A stretch of DNA of 64,000 nt from Panagrolaimus kolymaensis (taxonomy: Eukaryota > Nematoda > Chromadorea > Rhabditida > Panagrolaimidae), in assembly GCA_028622995.1 (NCBI GenBank), contig JAJQJQ010000004.1:3224001-3288000 (forward strand), written 5' to 3'. Positions within the stretch are counted from its first letter, which is position 1. Every line of letters starts with the position of its first letter. The notes under the pieces are model-generated. The model worked only from the letters and a program-made list of their open reading frames with translations, was not told where the DNA came from and searched no databases. Shown piece after piece: positions 1-10,807 of the stretch. Both the position numbers and the translations under genes were made by a program.

Positions 1-2440
1 GCATAAGTTTCAACCATTTTAAGATTTTTTAGAGAAGATATAAATTGCTTTTCAGCTTCTCTGAGCATACCTAATCTAAAAAAAATTTGACTTTGAGGAA
101 GAGAAACATCTTGAATTAAGACTGAATGCTTGAATAAAAATGTTTATAATCTCAAGAAACAGATGTTTGTTTTTTTTTTTTTTGTAAACTTTTCCTCATT
201 GGATCAAAAATTATCAATAGTTTTTAGAAGTGCTCCATCCAAAAAAATTATTGACCAAAGAAAAAACTAACCGATAATAGCATTTTCCAAGGGCATTTTT
301 CCAATACCAATCTTTATATTCAGCTTTTTTAGTTGCAGCCGCAGCAATTTGATGTGCAAGACGCATATCACTTTCATGCATAAAAATATATTCAAATAGA
401 TAGCGATTTATTTGAGGATCTGTGGCATATTTATCAACATTGAGTCGACCTAAATTAACAAATGGACCATCTTGTTGAGCTATCATCGAAGCCTAAATTT
501 TAAAAATTTAGTCATTTAAGAAGAGGAGTAATGAAAGTACCGTTCCAAGTCTAACTTGTCGAGCCGTGGAAGATGATACAGCTCGAGCGGTTCGTGAAGT
601 TCTCGAAGTTCGTAGTGCTTGTTCCATTGTTCCTGTTTTTAATCGAGTTTCAGGTCGTGCCATTCCAGAAATAGGTCGACCCGTACTACTTCGTGGCCTG
701 AAACCATCCCATTATTTATTTATGATCTTGCTAAAAGGCCAAAATAAAATGTGTCTCACCTGACAGCTGGACTTGGACCTTTTCCAGATGTGATTGGTCG
801 AGAAAATGAAGTTCCTGGTCTGGCTGCTGTTGCAATGGCATGATCATCCATGTAAGTATCGGCAAGACCGGCTTCATCATTTTCTAGTTCATCAACGTAT
901 ACTTCTTCAGTAAAGCAAGCTAATTTTAATGACCATGCAGCCTTAAAAATGGGAAAGAAAAGTCAAATTGAGAAAAATGATACTATCAAGATTTTTTTGG
1001 AAATAACGTAAGCGTTTTCAAGAGTTAGTGTCTTTCAAATAAGCAGGCGACCAACCAGCTGACCCTCTTTTTTTAACTTCTTTAAAAAAGCCCATTATTT
1101 TACGATTTTACGGACACAATGTTGATGGATTATATCGAAATTGCCATTCTTAAAAACAAACTCATTTAAGACATTAAAGAGAGGCAGGCATTAACGTTTT
1201 GTTTTAACTCGAGGGAGTCAAAAAATTCAAAAAGGGAAATAACTAAAAGACAAACAACGACTATCTATAGTTGAAATCAGCCAAGTAAAGAAGGAAATGG
1301 AACTAGTTAATGCACGCTATTAGCCATCTCGAATCCATCTATCGGAAAACGCAAGCATCCTAATTCCGGGCAACAAAAAAGCTTCAAGTATTTTTTTTTC
1401 TACAAAATTCGAATTAAAAAAAAACAAAGAAAAAAGTTGCGTCATCGATTAAAACTTTTTTTTTAAACAACAGCTGAGAAAATTATTTTCCGCCAGACCC
1501 GTCAAATATACGCTGACTATTACTGGCCCTTGGTCGATCGCTCGCAATTTTTTTTAAAAATATTTTTCAACAATCAAATCGAATTTGACTTCCTTTTTTA
1601 AACAAACCCAACAAAAAAAAGATTGAAAATGAAGTCTTTTTTTCTTCACGGAAATTGAAAATGCGCGAAAGAAGTTTTTTAAAATGCTTCCAAAAAATGC
1701 AATTTTATGCAAACAATTCAACTAAAGACAAAAAATAAATGGATACATGAAAATTATGAGTAAGTTAAAAAATGAGGTTCTAGTTTGTCGAATGAGTAAG
1801 TTGTTTGGTCAACAAAAAAAGTGTAAGGTTGAGTTGATCTTAGAATAGATGAAAAATAAATTTAGGCTTCGAAGTTCGAAGAAGAATAAATATTTTTTCG
1901 ATCATGAAAGTTTTTCACCATTAAGACTTCATTCAATTATAAATGTCAAAAATGCTGTTATTACTGTGTGATTTAATACATACATGGCTGCTTTTATTTT
2001 TTGTGAATGAAAAAGTTTTTAAATAAACTAAAATGGGAAAAATTCTATCTATAACAGAGACAACACATCATTTGGAAGAAGCAAACTATAAAAACAAACA
2101 CCCATGATTCACGTTGAAATAGAATGAATGTGTTTGAACCTTTTAATCCAAAAAAGAGTGAAAAAAGAAAATTGTTTGGAGGCAACAAAAAAAATGTTTG
2201 TCTTATTTTGGGCGCACGTTTTTTAAATAAAAGTTTGAAATAAAAAAAGCTTTCAATAAATATCAAAAACGTCCAAAATATTTTTTCGAAGAAGCTAAAG
2301 CTTACTTGATCGAGTGGATTCTTTTCTAAAATTTTTGAACATTCTTCATGACATTCATCGATTTTACAAATTCGAAATAATAACAAAGCTTTATAAAATG
2401 GATCAAGCTGTGCCGAAACATTATTGTTAGCTCCTGCCAT
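1..2440 (-). CDS. bbs-8: BBSome subunit BBS8/TTC8, 5' portion (3' end beyond the window)
   Basis: BBS8 is a TPR protein of the BBSome, the coat complex that moves membrane cargo in cilia. Exons read on the minus strand are 2440-2306, 941-760, 697-541, 492-272 and 75 to below 1; all joins keep frame. The N-terminus carries one TPR-like unit (LLLFRICKIDECHEECSKIL), then a Pro/Thr/Arg-rich linker with the family hallmark GTMEQALRTSRTARAV, then DGPFVNLGRLNVDKYA and YKDWYWKNALGKCYYRL, which match vertebrate TTC8 closely. The first intron is about 1.36 kb, long for this window; the others are 45-200 nt. Most of the C-terminal TPR array is missing because the gene runs off the left edge. In nematodes this gene is expected in ciliated sensory neurons; no X-box was searched for. 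Identity is firm; exact exon edges are by eye. Confidence 0.93.
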
Positions 2441-2901
2441 TTTTATGCTTCACCGCTTTGAAAAAAAAAAAACACGAAAAGTTTATTATTTTTTTGCTTT
2501 CTTTCAATTTTATTTTGCGTTTCCAAGGAAACCAAGTTACATCGCTTGCATGCTTTTTTTCTTATTACAAGACTTCATTGAACAAATTTATTTTTTGACA
2601 AACATGTTTAAAATTTTACAAAGAATAAAAAAAAGAAATACTTTCTAAACAAAATCAAAGAAAAAAAATCTAAATTATTCTGCATCAAGATATTAAAAAA
2701 AAATTTGGTTGGAAAAAAAGGTTTAAAAAATATTCTTTTCTTTCTTTTTATTTTTTGTTTGAGAGAGATAAAGATAGAAAAGTGGCAGGCAAAAGAAAAA
2801 GAGGAGGGATTATAAAAAGTTTTTTTTAGTGGATGAAAGTAATAATAATGCCATTATGCTTTTCTTTATTTTTTTAATCATGGTTGGAGATGATTGGGTT
2901 T
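2441..2901. other. Intergenic, BBS8 upstream and unc-87 3' side
   Basis: This stretch separates the start of BBS8 (minus) from the stop of the UNC-87 gene (minus). It is A/T-homopolymer rich and must hold the BBS8 promoter and the unc-87 3' UTR. I see no further coding exon or repeat in it. Confidence 0.6.
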
Positions 2902-4501
2902 TTACCACATTCGACGAAGAAGATAACCTTTAACATCACGTGGAGTACCAAAACCAGTCATACCAGATTGATTAGCAAAATCGGTTTCCATTCCAGACCA
3001 AAATGGTACTTCTGGGCGTCGGGCAATATCAGCGGGTAAATCTTCATGTCCTTCATCAACGAATGGTGTATAGGTCATACTGAAATAAAAAACTTTAAAA
3101 AATAAAGCTTTAGAAAAGAGTTTTGTGAAAAATTAAATTAGGCTTATAAACTAATGATTAACCGCTAAGAGAATCCCAATAAATGGAATGTCTTTGTAAT
3201 TATTAATATTGGCTCTAATAAAAAAAGATTTTCCTTAAAATAGGATTGCTTTTTGATGGAGAGAAATAAAATAAATTAATGTCAAAGCCGGGCAATGGTA
3301 GATATTATAATAACAAATAATGAAGCTAGCTTACCGTGGCATACCAAAACCAGTTTTACCAGATTGTGATTCAAGGAAGTTAACACCCATTTGGTATGGA
3401 ATCATTCCTTGTGAACGTTGATCTTGAGATTGAAGTAATGCAACGGTGGTATTACGGAATGCACCAAAACCAGACATGCCAGCTTGATTTGCCCCCTCTC
3501 TCCATCCGGAAGTTTGTCGAGAAGTTGAAGATTCATCATGTGGCATTTCACCCCGAACTTCATCCTTATATTTTGTAATATTATGCCGAGGCATACCAAA
3601 CCCAGTCATGCCTGATTGATTTGCAAAACGATTGGTTCCCATTTGAAGATGAATAAAACCTTGTGAATCACGATCTTGATCATTGGTTTTACGAACATCA
3701 ACAATTCGAGGCATACCAATACCAGTCATACCAGCTTGGGATGCAAGTTTATTTGTACCCGATTGAAGTGGTACAATACCATCGGATGCGCGAGCCTTTT
3801 CTTCAGTAACTTCTAGTGCTCCACCAGTACCTTTGGTTTTATAATTAACATCACGAACCGCACCAAATGCAGATTGGCCTTTTTGTGATGCAAATTTGTT
3901 TGTACCTGATTGAAGCCATGTTGAAGATTTTAATGATTCAATCTTTTTTTCATCTGTAAGTTCCGCGATATTTTCTGATTTTACTTTATCGATGACATCA
4001 CTAAAGAATGCAATAATATCAATCATGGAACTACATTAAACTAAGAGCTTACCGAGGCATACCAAAGCCTGTTTGACCTTTTTGGGATGCATATTTATTT
4101 GAACCAGCTTGAATGGGAATAATACCCTCAGATCTCATAAGCTTTGCTTTATCATGCTTGGATGGTTTACCCATAGAGTAATTTAGCTCACGACGTTGAA
4201 CAGATTTTGGTGGATCTGGAAGGGCATAAGTTCGACCAGGTGTTGGACTTTTCAATGATGGAGAAGTCAAATTTGCTGCTCCGCCGCCACTTGGAGAAAG
4301 TGCAGCTTCTGGAGGGATGGCTTTTGGCTTCTAAATTGGCACAATTGCTATTGAGAAAAAATTAATTTTTAGGTTTACCTCATCTTCCGCTGGAGCTGCT
4401 GGTGTTGCTGCAGCAGGTGCGGGTGCGGCATTTTCGTCACCTTCTTCACCTTCCTCTTCGTCGTATTCTTCTTCTTCATCAAATTGCTCGTCTTCAGACA
4501 T
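2902..4501 (-). CDS. unc-87: UNC-87-like calponin-repeat actin-binding protein
   Basis: UNC-87 binds and stabilises actin filaments in nematode body-wall muscle. Exons are 4501-4379, 4330-4053, 4030-3335 and 3079-2902, giving 424 aa. The first about 40 residues are Glu/Asp-rich followed by Ala/Pro. Seven calponin-like (CLIK) repeats follow: GSNKYASQKGQTGFGMPR in exon 2; five in exon 3, including GTNKFASQKGQSAFGAVR and GTNRFANQSGMTGFGMPR; and a last one, TDFANQSGMTGFGTPR, in exon 4. The repeats sit close to exon ends and several splice junctions fall inside the final Arg codon of a repeat, suggesting growth by exon duplication. The fifth repeat is shortened: it has ANQAGMSGFGAFR but lacks the usual GTNxxAS head. 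Seven repeats is the number described for the C. elegans protein. The start is the first ATG of the acidic N-terminus; an upstream alternative exon is possible. Confidence 0.95.
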
Positions 4502-5772
4502 GTTTACAGAAGATTAAAATGCGCAATGAATTACCTAAATTAATTACAAAATAAGGCAAAATAAAAAATTATAATTTTAAATCAATGGGAAGAAAAAGCC
4601 CGTTAAAGCTCGATGTAATAAGTTTAAAAAAATTAAACACAACAAAGTAAAACATAAGCAAATGCCTTTACCCTCCAACCCAACTACACTACTTGGCAAA
4701 AAAGAAAAATGTTGTTCAAAGAGATCGAATAGAATTGAAAAAGGGGGAGAAAGCAAGCAAGCAACAAAAAGGCTTAACATTCAAGGATTTGAAAAATGAA
4801 AAATCCCTTTTTCCTTGCTAGTCCGCCCCCACGAAATATCTTTTTTAAATGGCACCCATTCTCTCGATTCTCTTAAAATTTTCCAATCTCTTTGACTTTT
4901 TCTTTTAAATCATTCATCAAGCAAAATAGTCTTTTTTCTTCGTAGGCGAAGTTTAACAATGTTATTCTCTTTTCGTTTGATCAGAAAATAAAAAGTATGC
5001 AGACACACACATCATCGATGATGGTAGAAAAACGCCGCCTCCGGAAAAATGGCAAGCAAGCAATCAAGAAGAAAGCAGTCGAGACTGCCATTTGTCGTTG
5101 TCGATCGACGATAAAGCAAGAAAGCTACCAACCCGCTGGCAACATAAAACAAAAAAGTGGCGAAAATAACAACAACTGATCCTTGACTTTATTCTCTCTC
5201 TTTCTTTTGCCATTATTATCGTCGCTGTCGAGCAACAGCATTATTTAGGATTATGGCGGCGGCGGCTGCGACAATAGCTGAGATTGCGGTGGTGGCTCTG
5301 CGGTGGTTATGCAAAAAACAAGAAAAGGAAAATTCTTTGTTGCTTCTTCCATCCATTTAGCTTTTTGTGTTTTATCACAGATCAAAATCTTATTATGCGT
5401 AAACATTAAACTTCATTAACGCAAAACATAAACGATTAAGCAAAAAATAGTATAAAACAAAGCAAAAAAAAAAGATACGATAGCAATTTTAAAATTTTTG
5501 TATTGGAGCCGCCATTTTGGCTTAATGATGCTAGCTGTAAACTATTTTTTTCTTTAGAAAAAAAGTCATCTTACTTAATTTTTCTAACTTTCGAAGATTT
5601 TGTCTTCAATTTTATTTTACCGCTTCCATTTATTTAAAAAAAAAACAATCTTTTATTACCATTATAAACGTTTTTTATACCTTCCATATGTCAGTTGCTG
5701 TCTCAAGCTTGTCGGGGTCACAAAATTTTTATACATCAATTACGTCGGGTTTTTTTTTAGTGCTTTAAAGTC
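4502..5772. other. Divergent intergenic region between unc-87 and rrp43
   Basis: This 1.27 kb region lies between a minus-strand and a plus-strand gene and so should contain both promoters. A GC-richer island near 5230-5310 consists of GGC/GCN-type trinucleotide runs. An open frame at 4997-5179 has unusual charge-rich composition but no homology I recognise and no good splice context. Polypyrimidine tracts precede the plus-strand ATG at 5773. No other feature was recognised. Confidence 0.5.
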
Positions 5773-6798
5773 ATGACGACATCAGCTGCAGTACTGAAAA
5801 AGTCTGATCCTGTTGCTTATTATGATCAATATTTACTTGATAATGCTTTACCCGATGGAAGGGATGTTAAAACTTATCGTCCAGTATGCATTCGACCTGG
5901 TACAAATTGGCATCAACATCGTTCGGTGATCGTGGAACATGGCAATGTTTTGATTTCCATTACTGGTAAACTTGTTTTACAACGTGATAATGATTCTCCG
6001 GTACTAAAAGTTAAATTCAAATCTGAAGATCGAAAGAAAAATGTAAGCTTCTAGTAATCTTTTTTTGTAACGCATATATTTGACTGTATTTTTTTAGGAG
6101 AGGTTTATAAACGTCGCTGAAACATTGAAATATCTTGCAAAGAGGAATACTTTCTTTGATCCTGAACAATTTAAAACAGAAGAAGAATCGTTTCGATGGC
6201 AACTTAAAGTTACTGTTACTGTAAGCATTTTTCTTGTTGTAAATGGCCATGTTCCTTATGCAAACTTTTATTTTTAGGCTTTCAACGCTGATGGTTTCAT
6301 TATGGATGCTGTTTTGATTGGTCTCAATGCTCTCTTTTTGCAAATTCAACTTCCTGAGGTTCATTATAATTGGCTAAAGACATTGGAAAGAAATGAACAA
6401 ACAATTGATGTTAATCGTATTCATATCTCAAAGGAAAACTTTCGAAAGTTAAAAATCAATGAAACTCCAGTATTTAGTGCTTTTGTTCTTTATCAATCTA
6501 AAAACAGTCCTGATGCATTCAACCAGGTAAGAGACGCTTTATCTTTTTGTGTTTGAAAAATATTCATACTTTTTAGCCTTTAATGATCGTTGACCCTCCA
6601 TCTGATTTGATAGAACTTTCTTCGGCTGTTCTTGAATTCATTCACATCTCTAATGGAAGAATAATACTCTCAAATATCAAAGGCAAACTTCCTATTAGTA
6701 ATGAAATTTTTGAAGATGTTGCTCAACGTTCTGCTGCTCATTATTTACACGTATCAGAATCATTGAAAAAATATGCTAGTAATGTCTGTCGTGATTGA
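5773..6798 (+). CDS. exos-8: Exosome complex RNase PH-like subunit RRP43/EXOSC8
   Basis: This is one of the six RNase PH-like subunits that form the ring of the RNA exosome, the 3'-5' RNA processing and decay machine; in metazoans the ring is catalytically inactive. Exons 5773-6042, 6098-6220, 6278-6526 and 6577-6798 give 287 aa, close to the human EXOSC8 length of 276. Family features are the N-terminus DPVAYYDQYLLDNALPDGRD (PDGR motif), AFNADGFIMDAVLIGLNALF followed by QLPEV, and MIVDPPSDL near the C-terminus. The middle of the first RNase PH half is divergent. The match is better to RRP43 than to RRP42 or RRP45, on the start sequence and the QLPEV motif. Introns are about 50 nt each. The gene is transcribed away from unc-87. 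Confidence 0.85.
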
Positions 6799-7193
6799 AC
6801 ATTAAAACGACGATTTATATTTGAATTTACTTTATTGTTGATTTTTTTGTTTGTTGAAATAAAACATTAAATTTGAGTGATGTGACAAATGAGAAAAGGA
6901 AGCGACGCTTTTAACAAAAGCCAGCTGTTCAAAGAATTTTTTTCATGTTGCTGATGGCAATAAATTATCAATCTTTTTTGTGTTCTTTTCGTTTATTATT
7001 TGAGGCTGTTTTTGGTTTCAATTTTTAAAAAGTTTTTATTGCATTTTATCAATCAAAATTTACAAGCATGAGGTTATCATCATTTAGAGATCGATGAAAT
7101 TGTTCTTGAGACATACTGAGACTACAGCATCACCCAATATGCTGCAGTTAAAAGTTCCATGGTTAAAAAAAAGTTTATGAACCATTTGTTCGT
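6799..7193. other. Tail-to-tail intergenic spacer
   Basis: This spacer lies between the stop of the exosome gene (plus) and the stop of the first small peptide gene (minus). It contains an AATAAA-like poly(A) signal just after the exosome stop (near 6858). Nothing else was recognised. Confidence 0.5.
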
Positions 7194-8080
7194 TTATCCT
7201 GGTCTAGGAAGAGCTCGACCAAGCCCTGATTCGCTTTCAATAATTTGAATTAAAAGTCGTTGCAAATCAGCGGTGTTTCTTCTCTCTCTGGTATCTAAAA
7301 AATAAAAAGTAAGAAAAAAAGTAATATCATCTGACCATTTTTCCAGAATTTTTTTTACTGTTTTTGTTTCCAATCAAATCTTTGTTATTATACAAACAAT
7401 TTTCTCCCCTTCAAAGTATGATAGAAAAATTTCTCTGACGTCTTATTTGACTCAAAAATGAAGTGTTATCTTTGGAATGCCTCTTTTTAATCCCCTTATT
7501 TTTTACTCGATTTCAATAATGATCGGTAGCTTTTTTTAGATGTATTAAGAAAGAAGGAAAGAAGACTATGCTATATTCATCAAAACAGAATTATTTATCA
7601 AAGTTCATAGGGCATTTTTCAAGCAGCTATGAAGTTACGGTAGAAATAAACTTATTTTATAATTTGGACAAATTAAATCTAATAATTTAGAGGGCGTTTT
7701 ATCTGAATTGTAACTTCCAACTGGTTAGCATTAGAAATATTTTCTATTTTCTCGAAAAAAAATTGGGAAAACAGCGAAAAAAACTTATCAATAAACGCAC
7801 GGAAATTACGGTATGCGTGGTCCTGAGAAAAACAAGCATAAAAAAAGTTTGATGTTTTTGTTTGTTATTATTTTTTTATTTTGTTATCAAATCACTCGAA
7901 AAAAAGGTTATTGGGATTCATGAGTATCAAAGTTTGTCAAGTGGTTTTTTTCTCCCACTTTGTAAAAAAAAAGCTGCAAAAAAGAAAAAACTTACGATGT
8001 ATTGGTTTTGCTTCAACACTGTAACTCAAAATTATTATTGTAATGATTATTAAGAAAAATAACAGCGAATAATATTGCAT
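7194..8080 (-). CDS. Candidate neuropeptide/peptide hormone precursor 1 (C-terminal RPG, predicted RP-amide)
   Basis: Two exons, 8080-7996 and 7294-7194, joined in phase 1 give a 61-aa precursor. Residues 1 to about 24 form a signal peptide (MQYYSLLFFLIIITIIILSY then SVEA). A short spacer ends in RERR, a furin-type R-x-R-R processing site. The remaining segment begins NTADLQRLLIQIIE and ends GRALPRPG-stop. A C-terminal Gly directly before the stop is the standard donor for amidation, so the predicted mature peptide is about 26 residues ending Arg-Pro-amide. It could form an amphipathic helix. The intron is about 700 nt. The next gene upstream on the same strand (9949-10807) has the same plan. 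I do not recognise either as a named family; RP-amide endings are known in some nematode NLP peptides, but those are much shorter. The function is inferred from precursor architecture only. Confidence 0.6.
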
Positions 8081-9948
8081 TTTTATAAATTTGACTGAAC
8101 TATAGAAATAGCCACTAACAGTATGGAATGGTAGTGACTTTTTTGTTTCTTTGAAAAGAAGCTCGATCAAAGATACACAAAAAAAATCAAATATAATTTT
8201 GATGATATAAAGATGGATGCTATAATAGTTTGTCGAATTAAGCAGCAATAAAATAAGTGAAGAACAGCAGCAAGGACACTCAAAAAATATTGATATCAAA
8301 TCAGTCAGTGGTCGATGATATATATAATATAGGAGTTGAAAAATTTATGGAATGTTGTTCAAATGAAATGATTTGAAAAAAAAAATCAGCACACAAAAAA
8401 ATATAATCAGTTAAAGATCTTTTTTTGCTTTTATAGGCAAATAACAACAAGGTGAGATGAGGTCAAGGAAGGAGAAAATTTTTAGGGCGGGTTTGATAAA
8501 ACAAATTTTTTTGTTGCACAAAAAAGTTGAAAGAATGGAGAAGCAATGGAAAAGAAAGAAGTAAGCAGACACAGACAAACATTATTTTTTTATTGGAATT
8601 TTTTTGTGAGAAAAAATAGAGATCATGAATTCCATTGCATTCTTTTTTTGCAAGTCATATCATCATCACACAGTAGCACCCTCATAATTTTTCTGTGACA
8701 CTCCCTTTTAAAGTTGAAGCAGTGGCAAAAACAAGCATCGTGATCGAGAAAATAATTACGTCGTCGTCGTCCGATGAGACCTCGATGATCGCCGTTGTTG
8801 CCTTCGAAATACAACGGAAGCTGCTGCTTTAGTGACGTAGAAAAGAAAAAAGAAGATTCAAAAATTATTAAGTTTTTGTTTGTACGTTTTTGGTGATTAA
8901 TTTGAGCGTAAATTGAACTTTTTTAATATGCGAAAATGGAAAAAACTAATAAAACTTTTTGAGGAGAGTCTCTGCTACGACGGTGAAAAACAAAGAAGGC
9001 ACATAAATTTATGTGATTACGATTTTTTACAATTTTGGTCATTAGTCATTTTTTCTAAATGCTCATATTTCGTTATTTCAAATAAAGATGACGTAATTTT
9101 AGGCTCAATTTGGTTTTTTATGAGTGTTGCTGATTCTAGCTTTATTACATGTTTTTTATACTGTATTTTCAGCTTTTCCTCGGCTCTAACTAATTAATTT
9201 TTTTTTTTTTTGACTCATTGAATTTTCCTTTTCTTGATTTCGTTAGTAGGCAAAAGCTTGATTGTTAAAGCCATGTTTACTAAGATTCATATTAGCAAGT
9301 ATCATTTAGATGACAAATTGTAGTTTTAAGCCTTTTTTTAATATTATTTTTCCAAAAATTTTTACACACGTTCAAATAATTTCTTTATATTTAAAACAAC
9401 AACTTTCATCTTCTTTTATTTTTGTTAATTTTAGCTTTAAATTTATCACATTTTGCTTATGTCTTTCAAAATGTGGCAATAACTTTTGATTCACAACGAT
9501 CTAAAAAAAATGATTGTTGGTCTCAAAAAAAAATTAATTACATATATTTTAAAATGTCAAGAATTTTTTCTTCTCGTAAAAAATCATTTGACTAATTTAA
9601 TGCTAAAAAAATCTATTAAAACTTCTATAAAAAGGGTTAATAAAATTAGGTAATAACCCAAACTTATCATGTTTGCTTTCATCGTTTTTAACTGCTTCAA
9701 ATGGAAAAACCTACGTCGTCGTCTTTTCTACCAGAAGCTATTTTCAATTCTTTAAATATTTATTTTTATATATATGTTTGACGTAAATTTTAACACATGT
9801 TTTTATTTGTTATCACTTTTAAAAAATTTGGAAAAACAATCGTAGGCAATTATGGTATTAATTTAACAAAACAAAAGTGGGAGTGATGCTTTTTAAAAAA
9901 TTCTTCTTTAACAATAAATATTTATTTTTTAAACCCAAAATTTTATTA
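8081..9948. other. Gene-poor spacer between the two peptide genes
   Basis: About 1.9 kb of AT-rich sequence with homopolymer runs. Short open frames exist on both strands, but none has splice context, composition or homology that I can support. It should contain the promoter of peptide gene 1 and the 3' UTR of peptide gene 2. Confidence 0.5.
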
Positions 9949-10807
9949 TTATCCAGGTCGAACATGAGCTGATAATTGATTTGCTAAACCTTGCAACATT
10001 TCCGATTGTTCTTCATTAAACATGGCTGTGGATGATCTACGAATTCTTTGATTTTCAATTAAAAGACTAATCAAAAGTGAATATAATTGTTGATTATCTG
10101 AAAATATAACATTCCAATAAAAATTCTTTTATGGGATTAAGAAAAGAAAAAATCGCTGGAAAAAAATAATAGAAAAAATGTTGATTTTTTTGTTGAGTTG
10201 TGCGTCATTACAATTAATCCCATTCCCGAAAAAGTATTTGAAGCATTTTTATATGTGTTATCATTTATCATTTTGTGTATGATGAACTTTCGACTAAAGG
10301 ACACTTGGTACTGTATTTTATAAGAGTAAAGGATAAAGATTCATATTAATCATAGGCTTACTGCATATAACGATTGCTATTTTTTAATAGAGTATTTTTA
10401 TTCTTAAAGAAAGTTTATTTCTCCTTTACTTATAGAATTGAGTCTTAAATAGTTTAGAAATCAGCCAAGAAAATGATAAAAAAAATTCTTGGTTGTGAAA
10501 AGCCTATTTTAAAGATTATCTTGAAGTAAAAAGACGCGAGAATTTTCTTTCTGAGGTACCATTGCCTTTTTAAATCAATGAGCTTAGAAACATTTCGCAC
10601 TCTGATTATTAGAATAATAAATAACTAACCATCAACGACGGGTACAGATTCTCTAACTCCATTCGCAATAATAAATGGTGTTAAAGCATTCCTTGCATTA
10701 ATAACCCTTTGTAAATCATTAAAATTATTACTTTCAAATGAAATGGGCATGGAAAAAGTTTTAATCAATAAAATTCCAACAAAAATAATAATCACTTTAA
10801 TCATCAT
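9949..10807 (-). CDS. Candidate neuropeptide/peptide hormone precursor 2 (C-terminal RPG, predicted RP-amide)
   Basis: Exons 10807-10630 and 10097-9949 join in phase 1, as in the neighbouring precursor, giving 108 aa. The start is MMIKVIIIFVGILLIKTFSM, a signal peptide with cleavage probably after TFS or nearby. A spacer follows, containing LYSLLISLLIENQ, then RIRR (an R-x-R-R furin-type site). The last segment begins SSTAMFNEEQSEML and ends SAHVRPG-stop, so the predicted product is 27 residues with an Arg-Pro-amide end. The LxxLLIxxI stretch just before the cleavage site resembles LQRLLIQII in precursor 1, where it lies inside the mature peptide. The two genes may therefore be old duplicates that shifted their cleavage points. 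The receptor and role are unknown. An unusual alternative is a small secreted effector rather than a hormone. Confidence 0.6.

Noticed and set aside
4997..5179. Charge-rich plus-strand frame upstream of unc-87
   Set aside because: It has an ATG, but no splice context, conserved motif or partner exon; it lies in what should be promoter sequence.
8623..8814. Minus-strand frame with Arg/Cys-rich text between the peptide genes
   Set aside because: No signal peptide, splice sites or homology; composition looks random.
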